DNA from: Streptomyces sp. OfavH-34-F
GTDB taxonomy: Bacteria > Actinomycetota > Actinomycetes > Streptomycetales > Streptomycetaceae
Direction of reading: 5' to 3'
Length of the DNA: 32,802 nucleotides
Assembly (NCBI RefSeq): GCF_022347745.1
Contig: NZ_JAKRGC010000034.1
Span: forward strand, 1 to 32,802
In this document: one piece after another, positions 7,967 to 14,823 of the stretch
How positions within the stretch are numbered: the first letter of the stretch is position 1
Layout: each line of letters starts with the position of its first letter
Translations under genes and position numbers: made by a program
Notes under the pieces: generated by a model
Told to the model about the DNA's origin: nothing
The model's database searches: none
The model's input: the letters and a program-made list of their open reading frames with translations, nothing else

Positions 7967-9607
7967 ATGACCAGCTCCCAGAGCGAGAACGCACCTGCCG
8001 GACCGGAGGCCAGAGCGGGCCGGAAGGAATGGATCGCCCTCGGCGTTCTGCTCCTGCCCGTGCTGCTCGTCTCCATGGACCTGACCGTCCTCTACTTCGC
8101 GATCCCGTCCATCAGCGAGGACCTGCGGCCGTCCGGCAGCCAGCAGCTGTGGATGATCGACATCTACGGCTTCGTGCTCGCCGGGGTCCTGCTCACCATG
8201 GGGGCGCTCGGTGACCGCATCGGGCGCCGGCGGCTGCTGCTCATGGGGGCCGTCGTCTTCGGCGCGGGGTCGCTGCTCGCCGCGTACGCCAACAGCCCCG
8301 AGATGGTGATCAGCGCGCGGGCGTTCCAGGGCCTCGGCGGTGCGACGCTGATGCCTTCCACGCTGGCGCTGATCCGGAACATCTTCCGGGAGCAGACCCA
8401 GCGGCGTACCGCCATCGCCGTCTGGTCGACGGGCATGGCCGCCGGGGCGGCGCTCGGGCCCGTGGTCAGCGGGGCGCTGCTCGCCGGGTTCTGGTGGGGG
8501 TCGGTGTTCCTGATCAACGTGCCCGTGATGGTGCTGCTGCTGGTCGCGGGGCCGTTCCTGCTGCCGGAGTTCAAGGACGCCGCCGCCGGGAAGTTCGACC
8601 TGATCAGCGCGGTGCTGTCGCTGGCCGTGATCCTGCCCGTCGTCTACGGCTTCAAGAAGATCGCCGTGGACGGGTTCACCGTGCCGTACGTCCTGGCGAT
8701 CGTCGTCGGGCTCGCGATCATTCCGGTGTTCCTGCGGCGGCAGCGCACCAGCGCCGATCCGATGATCGACGTCTCGCTGTTCCGCAACCGGGCCTTCGGC
8801 GCGTCCGTGACCGTCAACATGCTCGCCTGCTTCACCCTCGTCGGGTACTCACTGTTCTCCACGCAGTACCTGCAGTCCGTGCTCGGCATGAGCGCCCTCA
8901 GGTCCGCGCTGTGGACGATCCCCGGCACCGTCGCGGTCGGCGCGGTCGTGCCGCTCGCCACCGTGCTGGTACGGACCGTGCGCCCCGCCGTCATCATCGC
9001 CAGCGGCTTCGGGCTCGCCACCGCCGCGCTGCTGATGCTCACCCAGGTCCCGGCCGAGGACGGGCTCGTCGTCATCCTGATCGGCATCATCGCCCTCGCG
9101 GTCGGCCTCACCCCGGTCCTCACCCTGGTCACCGAACTCGTCGTCGGCCAGGTGCCGCCCGAGCGCGCCGGGACCGCGTCCGCGCTGCTGCAGACCTGCC
9201 AGGAGCTGGGCGGTGCCCTCGGCGTCGCCGTCCTCGGCTCCATCGGCGCCACCGCCTACCGCAACAGCTCCGCGCTGGACGACCCCGCCGGGGTGCCGGC
9301 CGACGCGCTGGACGCGGCCCGCGAGACCATCGGCGGCGCGCTGGCGGCGGCGTCCCGGCTGCCCGGCGAGGCGGGCGGGGACCTGGTGGACGCGGCCCGT
9401 GCCGCCTTCACCACGGAGGTGCACGCCGCGTCCCTGGCCGGGGCGGTCGTGATGGCCGGGGCGGCCGTCGTGGCCCTCGTCGGACTGCGGTCCGTCCAGC
9501 AGGACAACGCGAAGGCGACGGAGTCGGCGGAGAGCGGGGCGTCCGCGGAGAGCGGTGCGTCCCCGGCGCAGAAGGGGGCGCAGGAGCCCGGCGCGGGGCT
9601 CGCGTAA
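7967..9607 (+). CDS. DHA2-family (14-TMS) major facilitator drug exporter
   Basis: This is a 546-residue membrane transporter, likely a proton-coupled antiporter that exports the cluster product or gives resistance. The first helix carries the family motif LLVSMDLTVLYFAIPSI, the loop between helices 2 and 3 has GALGDRIGRRRLLL (motif A), and motif C-like GPVVSG occurs later. The length and about 14 hydrophobic segments fit the EmrB/QacA/SmvA group. The C-terminal tail is hydrophilic with a short tandem repeat (ESGASAESGAS). No clear ribosome site precedes the ATG at 7967. It is divergent from the lipoprotein gene and lies before the aminomutase; a strong hairpin at 9722-9762 probably ends its transcript. 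Confidence 0.93.
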   Translation: MTSSQSENAPAGPEARAGRKEWIALGVLLLPVLLVSMDLTVLYFAIPSISEDLRPSGSQQLWMIDIYGFVLAGVLLTMGALGDRIGRRRLLLMGAVVFGAGSLLAAYANSPEMVISARAFQGLGGATLMPSTLALIRNIFREQTQRRTAIAVWSTGMAAGAALGPVVSGALLAGFWWGSVFLINVPVMVLLLVAGPFLLPEFKDAAAGKFDLISAVLSLAVILPVVYGFKKIAVDGFTVPYVLAIVVGLAIIPVFLRRQRTSADPMIDVSLFRNRAFGASVTVNMLACFTLVGYSLFSTQYLQSVLGMSALRSALWTIPGTVAVGAVVPLATVLVRTVRPAVIIASGFGLATAALLMLTQVPAEDGLVVILIGIIALAVGLTPVLTLVTELVVGQVPPERAGTASALLQTCQELGGALGVAVLGSIGATAYRNSSALDDPAGVPADALDAARETIGGALAAASRLPGEAGGDLVDAARAAFTTEVHAASLAGAVVMAGAAVVALVGLRSVQQDNAKATESAESGASAESGASPAQKGAQEPGAGLA

Positions 9608-9721
9608 CGCCCTCCGGCCCGGCTCCGGTCCGGCGGCCCGGCCAGGGCCCTCGCCCGGGGCCGCCGGCGCCGCGCCGTTCCCGTACCGGCTCCGCGCGAA
9701 ACCCCGCGAGGGGTCCTCAGC

Positions 9722-9762
9722 AGCCGCCCAGGCGACACGTCCCCCGTTCCTCCTGGGCGGCT
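9722..9762 (+). terminator. Stem-loop terminator after the exporter gene
   Basis: A perfect 11-bp inverted repeat has arms at 9722-9732 and 9752-9762 and a 19-base loop. It lies about 115 bases after the exporter stop codon and before the promoter region of the aminomutase operon. There is no T run. Confidence 0.6.
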
Positions 9763-9866
9763 TCGCCGTGCCTCCGGGCGGGCAGGGGTGGGCGCCCTTC
9801 GTAAGGGTCCGGCTGGGGTCTGTTCTGGGGTCCGGTGGCCGATTCGCGTCCCTAGCATCGCATCGT

Positions 9867-9886
9867 GTTCGAGCAGACGCTCGAAC
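9867..9886 (+). promoter_or_regulatory. Inverted repeat in the aminomutase leader
   Basis: GTTCGAGC (9867-9874) and GCTCGAAC (9879-9886) form a perfect 8-bp palindrome with a 4-base spacer. It lies just after a possible -10 box (9853-9858) and 30 bases before the start codon. It could be a repressor operator over the transcription start, or an mRNA hairpin; the sequence alone does not separate these. Confidence 0.5.
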
Positions 9887-9916
9887 TGCCAGGCATCAGG
9901 CTGGAGGAATATCCGC

Positions 9917-11302
9917 ATGTCCCTGCTGGCAACCGATCGTGCCGAGGCGGCCCGGTTCCGCGCCTACGGACCACGGCAGCTCGATGAGATCGCCGAACGC
10001 CATGGCCTGCCCGCCGACATTCGGGAGACCGTCCGGCTCGTGTCGATGGTGCTGCCCTTCCGGGTGAACGAGTACGTCCTGTCGCAGCTGATCGACTGGG
10101 ACCGCATCCCGGACGATCCGATGTTCCAACTCGTCTTCCCGCAGAAGGGGATGCTCAGCGAGCAGAACGAACGAGAGCTGGCCGCCCTCTCCGCCGACCC
10201 GGCGGCCAAGGTCGCGCTGCGCGCGCTGGTGCAGCAGATACGGGGCCTGCTCAACCCGCACCCCTCCGGGCAGAAGGAACTCAACGTCCCCACCCGTGAC
10301 GGCGCCGAACTCCCCGGACTCCAGCACAAGTACCGCGAGACGGTGCTGTACTTCCCGAGCCAGGGCCAGACCTGCCACGCGTACTGCACGTACTGCTTCC
10401 GGTGGGCGCAGTTCGTCGGCGACAGCGAGCTGCGGTTCGCCGCGCCCGACCCGCGTGGCCTGATCTCGTACCTGGAGGCGCATCCGGACGCGGGCGACGT
10501 GCTCGTCACCGGCGGCGACCCGATGGTGATGTCCACCGCGCGGCTGCGCACCCATCTGGAGCCGCTGCTGTCGCTGGAGAGCGTGCGCACGATCCGGATC
10601 GGCACGAAGTCCGTGGCGTACTGGCCGCAGCGCTACGTCACCGACCCCGACGCCGACGACGCGCTGCGGCTGTTCGAGAAGGTCATTGCCACCGGCCGCA
10701 ACCTCGCCGTGATGGCGCATTTCAGCCACCCGCGCGAGCTGGAGACGGATCTCGCCCGGCGCGCGATCGCCCGCATCCGGTCCACCGGCGCGCTGGTCTA
10801 CTGCCAGGCCCCGCTGATCGCCAAGGTCAACGACGACGCCGCCGTGTGGGCCCGGATGTGGCGGGCCGAACTCGCCGCCGGCGCCGTGCCGTACTACATG
10901 TTCGTGGAGCGCGACACCGGCCCGCACGACTACTTCCGGGTGCCGCTCGCGCGGGCGGCGGAGATCTACCGCGATGCCTACGCGACCCTGCCGGGCCTGG
11001 CCCGCACCGTACGCGGGCCCGTCATGTCCGCGACCCCCGGCAAGGTGGCCGTCGACGGCGTCATCGAGAAGGCCGAGGGGCTGTTCTTCCAGCTGCGGAT
11101 GGTGCAGGCCCGCGACCCGAAGCTCGTCGGGCGCCCCTTCCTCGCGCACTACGACGCCGACGCGTCCTGGCTGGACGAACTGCGCCTGGACCACTCGGTG
11201 CCCGCCGACATCGCCCGCGCGATCGCCGGACCGGCGTGGTCGCGCGAACCGGAACTCTTCGGCAGCCGGACCACGGCCGCCGGGGTGGGGAGCCAGGCAT
11301 GA
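9917..11302 (+). CDS. KamA-family radical SAM 2,3-aminomutase, probably glutamate-type
   Basis: This 461-residue enzyme moves an alpha-amino group to the beta position using S-adenosylmethionine, a [4Fe-4S] cluster and PLP. The cluster motif is CHAYCTYC (Cys153, Cys157, Cys160), the SAM contact is TGGDP (198-202), and the PLP lysine is probably K376 in ATPGK. In lysine 2,3-aminomutase two aspartates (293 and 330 in the clostridial enzyme) bind the side-chain amine. By alignment of the flanking motifs, these positions are R332 (in VERDTG) and S371 (in VMSATPGK). A positive residue there fits an acidic substrate, as in glutamate 2,3-aminomutase and IdnL4 of incednine. Predicted product: beta-glutamate (inference). 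The ATG at 9917 follows GGAGG. The stop overlaps the start of the PLP enzyme as ATGA. Confidence 0.85.
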   Translation: MSLLATDRAEAARFRAYGPRQLDEIAERHGLPADIRETVRLVSMVLPFRVNEYVLSQLIDWDRIPDDPMFQLVFPQKGMLSEQNERELAALSADPAAKVALRALVQQIRGLLNPHPSGQKELNVPTRDGAELPGLQHKYRETVLYFPSQGQTCHAYCTYCFRWAQFVGDSELRFAAPDPRGLISYLEAHPDAGDVLVTGGDPMVMSTARLRTHLEPLLSLESVRTIRIGTKSVAYWPQRYVTDPDADDALRLFEKVIATGRNLAVMAHFSHPRELETDLARRAIARIRSTGALVYCQAPLIAKVNDDAAVWARMWRAELAAGAVPYYMFVERDTGPHDYFRVPLARAAEIYRDAYATLPGLARTVRGPVMSATPGKVAVDGVIEKAEGLFFQLRMVQARDPKLVGRPFLAHYDADASWLDELRLDHSVPADIARAIAGPAWSREPELFGSRTTAAGVGSQA

Positions 11303-12549
11303 ATCCCATGAGCATGTCGCCCAATCTCGCCCTCAACCAGCTCGTCGCGGAGCGCCAGGCGGTCGGTGAGCGGATCGTCCACCTCGGCTTCGGCGAGTCG
11401 CGGCTGCCCGCCTTCGGGCCGCTGGTGGACCGCCTCGCGGCGGGCGCCGGACGCAACGCGTACGGGCCGGTGGCCGGTTCGCCGGGGGTACGGGAGGCCG
11501 TCGCCGGGTACTTCGGCCGGCGCCGGCTGCCCACCGGGCCGGACCAGATCGTCGTCGCACCGGGCAGCAAGCCGCTGCTGATGGCCCTCGACCTCACCGT
11601 GCCCGGCGATGTGCTGCTGCCCCGGCCCGCCTGGAACACCTACGCGCCGCAGGCCCGGCTGGCCGGCAAGGAGCCGATCGCGGTGCCGATCCCCGCGGAG
11701 TGCGGCGGGGTGCCCGACCCGGCCCTGCTGCGCGACCGCATCCGGGCCGCCCGCGCCGAGGGGTACGACCCGCGCCTCATGATCCTGACGCTGCCGGACA
11801 ACCCGACCGGCACCCTCGCCTCCGCCGCGATGATCCGCGAACTGTGCGCGATCGCGGAGGAGGAGAACCTGCTCATCGTCTCGGACGAGATCTACCGGGA
11901 CGTCGTGCACGACCCGGACGCCGACTACCTCAGCCCCGCCGAGGTGGCGCCCGCCCGCACCGTCGTCTGCACCGGGCTCAGCAAGTCCCTGGCCCTGGGC
12001 GGCTGGCGGATCGGCGCGGCGCGCTTCCCCCTGGGGCCGTGGGGCGAGGCGATCCGGGCCGGGGTCGCCTCGGTGGCCAGCGAGGTGTGGTCCACGCTGC
12101 CGGGGCCGATGCAGGAGGTGGCCGAGTACGCCTTCGGCGAGCCCGCGGAGATCCGGGAGCGGCTGCGCGCCAGTGCCCGGCTGCACGGGGCCGTGGCGCG
12201 CGAGGTGCACCGCATCGTCGTCGGGGCGGGGGCCCGCTGCCGGCCGCCCACGGGCGCGTTCTACGTCTACCCGGACTTCGAACCGGTCCGGGAGGAGCTG
12301 GGCAAGCACGACGTGACCGACTCGGCTTCGCTGGCGGGCCGGATGCTGGACCTGGGCATCGCGGTCCTCGCCGGGCACCTCCTCGGCGACGAGCCGGGCG
12401 CCCTGCGCTTCAAATGCGCGACGAGCATGCTCTACGGCGAGAACGCCGAGCAGCAGGAAACGGCGCTGGCCGCCGCCGACCCGCTCGCGGTACCGCATGT
12501 CCGGTCGGTCCTGGACCGGATCGAAGAAGGATTCCAGCGGCTGCTCTAA
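11299..12549 (+). CDS. Fold-type I PLP enzyme (aminotransferase class I/II)
   Basis: This is a 416-residue PLP-dependent enzyme of the aspartate aminotransferase fold. Visible motifs are the N-terminal LGFGESRLP, a substrate/PLP region LPDNPTG, the PLP aspartate in SDEIYRD, the PLP lysine in TGLSKSLALGGWRIG and a late FKCATSM segment. It is translationally coupled to the aminomutase, so it should act on the same amino acid. It may be an ordinary aminotransferase. Because aspartate beta-decarboxylases share this fold, it may instead remove a carboxylate from beta-glutamate to give 3-aminobutyrate, a step that the incednine pathway requires and that no other gene in the window would supply. The 3' end carries three in-frame 18-base repeats, each ending in a stop codon. 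Confidence 0.88.
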   Translation: MNPMSMSPNLALNQLVAERQAVGERIVHLGFGESRLPAFGPLVDRLAAGAGRNAYGPVAGSPGVREAVAGYFGRRRLPTGPDQIVVAPGSKPLLMALDLTVPGDVLLPRPAWNTYAPQARLAGKEPIAVPIPAECGGVPDPALLRDRIRAARAEGYDPRLMILTLPDNPTGTLASAAMIRELCAIAEEENLLIVSDEIYRDVVHDPDADYLSPAEVAPARTVVCTGLSKSLALGGWRIGAARFPLGPWGEAIRAGVASVASEVWSTLPGPMQEVAEYAFGEPAEIRERLRASARLHGAVAREVHRIVVGAGARCRPPTGAFYVYPDFEPVREELGKHDVTDSASLAGRMLDLGIAVLAGHLLGDEPGALRFKCATSMLYGENAEQQETALAAADPLAVPHVRSVLDRIEEGFQRLL

Positions 12550-12585
12550 TCCCAGCTGCTGCTGTAATCAAAGCCGCTGCTGTGA
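12532..12585 (+). repeat. Three 18-base tandem repeats, each ending in a stop codon
   Basis: Units at 12532-12549, 12550-12567 and 12568-12585 match each other at 14 to 15 of 18 bases. They encode, in the same frame, FQRLL-stop, SQLLL-stop and SKPLL-stop. The first is the true C-terminus of the PLP enzyme; the others lie beyond it. This looks like local tandem duplication across the stop codon. Confidence 0.75.
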
Positions 12586-12615
12586 AAGATTCGGCGGTTG
12601 CTTCGGAAAAGAGAG

Positions 12616-12650
12616 CGGCCCGACTCGGATTCTTCGTCCTCGTCGGGCCG
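12616..12650. terminator. Bidirectional terminator between convergent genes
   Basis: CGGCCCGAC (12616-12624) and GTCGGGCCG (12642-12650) form a perfect 9-bp stem. The 17-base loop can pair further (GGA with TCC). A T run follows on the plus strand at 12664-12668. It lies between the PLP enzyme gene and the convergent carrier protein gene. Confidence 0.8.
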
Positions 12651-12667
12651 GGCAGGGGTTCCCTTTT

Positions 12668-12937
12668 TCACGCGGCGGATTCTGTTTTGGTGATCAGTGT
12701 GTTCCACAGGATGTCCGGGCTGGCGAAGTTCTCCAGCTTCAGGGCATCGTCCAGGAAACGCACCGAGTAGGCGCTCTCCAGCGCGGCGAGCAGCTCGATC
12801 GTGCCCATGGAGTCCAGCCCGAGTTCCTTGAGGCGGGAATCGTCGGACAGTTTCTCGCCCGGGTCGAGATAGGGCAGGAACGGACGGATGACGGCCTCGA
12901 AGGCTTCGTCCCAGGTGTGATTCGTGAGTTCTGGCAT
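12668..12937 (-). CDS. Discrete acyl carrier protein for the beta-amino acid starter (VinL-like)
   Basis: This is an 89-residue carrier protein. The phosphopantetheine motif is LGLDSMGTIELL, with Ser43 as the attachment site, within a four-helix pattern. It sits on the opposite strand from both neighbours, between the PLP enzyme and an adenylating enzyme. In macrolactam clusters a carrier of this kind (VinL) holds the beta-aminoacyl group while a second amino acid is added and until a VinK-type acyltransferase moves the dipeptide to the PKS. I chose the start MPELTN at 12937; the frame is open further upstream to 13138, but that part would overlap the divergent adenylation gene and has no domain signal. 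No good ribosome site is seen. Confidence 0.9.
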   Translation of the reverse strand: MPELTNHTWDEAFEAVIRPFLPYLDPGEKLSDDSRLKELGLDSMGTIELLAALESAYSVRFLDDALKLENFASPDILWNTLITKTESAA

Positions 12938-13043
12938 ACGGGAATGATGAGGGCGCCCGTCGGTGGCTGTCAATGCGTCCCGAAAATGTCCGGAAGGCGT
13001 CCGGAGAAATTCCCGACGGTGTGCCGGGAAATGAGGAGCGGAA

Positions 13044-14660
13044 ATGGAACCAATGGCGTCGAAGGCGCTGCACGCGCGTTTTCTGCGGGGGCTGGAGAAG
13101 TCCCCGGCCGGGGTCGCCGTCCGGGTGGGCGGGGACACCGTGGACTACACGACGGCCCATACGACCGCGCTGGCCTGGGCGGGCGCCCTGCTCGCCGCCC
13201 CCGGCGGCCCGCCCAGGGCCGTCGGCGTCCTGACCGGCCGCGGCACCACCGCCTACCTCGGCATCCTGGCGAGCCTGTACGCGGGCCTCCCGGCCGTCCC
13301 GGTGCCGGCCGACTTCCCCGCGGGCAAGGTCGTCTCGATGCTCGGCGCGGCCGAGGTCTCCGCGCTGGTCGTGGACGAGGAGGGCGCCGCCCTGCTCGCC
13401 GGGGGCACCGGGGCCGCGCTCGGCGGCCTGCCCGTGCTCGCCCCGCACCTGGACCGGGCCGGCGCCGAGGCCCTGGCCGGGGCCGCCGGGCTGCCGGTGT
13501 CGGTCCCCGGGCCACAGGACGCGCTCGCCGCGCCCCGGGACGCGGCGGGCGACGACACCGCGTACATCCTGTTCACCTCGGGCTCCACCGGGCGCCCCAA
13601 GGGGGTCCGGCTCACCCACGGCAACCTGGCGCACTACTTCGGGCTGATGGACGCCTGGTACGACTTCTCCGCCGACGACGTCTTCTCGCAGGCGGCCGGG
13701 CTCAACTGGGACTCCGCGGTCTCCGACCTGTGGTGCGCCTGGGCGGCCGGTGCGCCGCTGGTGTCGGTGCCCCCGCACGCGTACCGCGATTTGCCCGGCT
13801 TCGTCGCGGAGCACGGGATCACCGTCTGGTTCTCGGCGCCCAGCGTCATCTCGCTGTCCCGGCGCACCGGCCGGCTGCTGCCCGGCTCGATGCCGACGCT
13901 GCGCTGGACGTACTTCGGCGGCGAGGCCCTCCAGTTCGAGGACACCGACGCCTGGCAGCGGGCCGCGCCCGGCTCCGCGGTGATCAACGTCTACGGCCCG
14001 ACCGAGACGACCATCACGACGCATCGCCACCGCTGGTCGCCCGAGGAGTCGGTGCGGCTCGGGGTCAACGGCGTCGTCCCGCTGGGGCTGCTCCACGAGG
14101 GCCACGCGGAGCTGCTGCTCGACGAGCGGGGCGAGGAGGCGGCGGACGAGGGCGAACTCTGGCTCGCCGGGCCGCAGCTGTCGGCCGGCTACCTCGACCC
14201 GGAGGACGGGCGCGGCAAGTACCTGGAGCGGGACGGACTGCGCTGGTACCGCACGGGGGACCGGGTCCGGCGGCTCGCGGACGGGCAGTTGGTCTACCTG
14301 GGCCGGATGGACTCCCAGGTGCAGGTGCAGGGCTACCGGGTCGAGCTGGCCGAGGTGGAGCACGCGCTGCGGGCGGCGTCGCCGGTCACGGGCGCGGTCG
14401 TGGTCGGCGTACCGGTGGCCAACAGCACCGAGCTGGTCGCGTTCTACCTCGGCGAGCGGCGCGCCCCCCGGGACTTCCACCGCGATCTGGCGGCCGTCCT
14501 GCCGCCGCAGCTGATCCCGCGCCACTACCACCGGCTGGACGCGTTCCCGCTCAACACCAACAAGAAGACCGACCGGCTGGCGCTGACCGCGCTCGCGGCG
14601 GAGCGGCTCGGCACCGCGAAGGCGCCGGAGACGGCACCCGCGCCGTCACGCGCCGCCTGA
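13044..14660 (+). CDS. Stand-alone amino acid adenylating enzyme (VinN-like)
   Basis: This is a 538-residue ANL-superfamily enzyme without a fused carrier domain. Motifs are A3 FTSGSTGRPKG (177-187), the A4 region NWDSAVSD (221-228), A5 NVYGPTE (315-321), A7 YRTGD (402-406), A8 GRMDSQVQVQGYRVEL (420-435) and NTNKKTDR with the A10 lysine (507 or 508). It should form an aminoacyl-AMP and load it on a carrier, most simply the divergent neighbour ending at 12668. By gene position it is the better candidate for loading the beta-amino acid (the VinN or IdnL1 role), but the binding-pocket residues do not let me prove this. GAGGAGCGG precedes the ATG at 13044. The stop codon lies in a 53-base tandem duplication. 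Confidence 0.88.
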   Translation: MEPMASKALHARFLRGLEKSPAGVAVRVGGDTVDYTTAHTTALAWAGALLAAPGGPPRAVGVLTGRGTTAYLGILASLYAGLPAVPVPADFPAGKVVSMLGAAEVSALVVDEEGAALLAGGTGAALGGLPVLAPHLDRAGAEALAGAAGLPVSVPGPQDALAAPRDAAGDDTAYILFTSGSTGRPKGVRLTHGNLAHYFGLMDAWYDFSADDVFSQAAGLNWDSAVSDLWCAWAAGAPLVSVPPHAYRDLPGFVAEHGITVWFSAPSVISLSRRTGRLLPGSMPTLRWTYFGGEALQFEDTDAWQRAAPGSAVINVYGPTETTITTHRHRWSPEESVRLGVNGVVPLGLLHEGHAELLLDERGEEAADEGELWLAGPQLSAGYLDPEDGRGKYLERDGLRWYRTGDRVRRLADGQLVYLGRMDSQVQVQGYRVELAEVEHALRAASPVTGAVVVGVPVANSTELVAFYLGERRAPRDFHRDLAAVLPPQLIPRHYHRLDAFPLNTNKKTDRLALTALAAERLGTAKAPETAPAPSRAA

Positions 14661-14751
14661 CCCGTACCGGCGGCCGGTCCGGGGCGGCCCCGCCCCCAGG
14701 GCGCGCCGCCTGACCCGTACCGGCGCCAGGTCCGGGGCCGTCCCGGCCCCC
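14649..14751 (+). repeat. 53-base tandem duplication spanning a stop codon
   Basis: Unit 1 (14649-14701) includes the last codons and the TGA of the adenylating enzyme. Unit 2 (from 14702) repeats it, with the first 24 bases identical and most of the next 26 matching. The period is 53, so the second copy is out of frame. Both units are rich in self-complementary GC blocks and may form hairpins. Confidence 0.75.
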
Positions 14752-14823
14752 ACCACGGACCCCACACGCACCACCCGCAGTACAGGCACCTCGTCACCAC
14801 CGTCCTCGGAAGGACAGTCAGTC

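Larger units (their letters stand above)
9608..9916. other. 309-base intergenic region with terminator and aminomutase leader
   Basis: I see no gene here. The left half is very GC-rich. The middle holds a terminator-like hairpin (9722-9762). The right end holds a possible -10 box, TAGCAT (9853-9858), without a convincing -35, then a perfect 8-bp inverted repeat (9867-9886) and the GGAGG ribosome site (9903-9907) of the aminomutase gene. Confidence 0.7.

Noticed and set aside
8494..9804. Plus-strand open frame of 436 codons overlapping the exporter
   Set aside because: It is almost pure Arg, Gly, Pro and Ala and reads the exporter gene in the wrong frame.
12937..13138. N-terminal extension of the minus-strand carrier protein
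   Set aside because: These 67 residues have no domain character and would overlap the divergent adenylating enzyme gene. The normal carrier length is reached from MPELTN.
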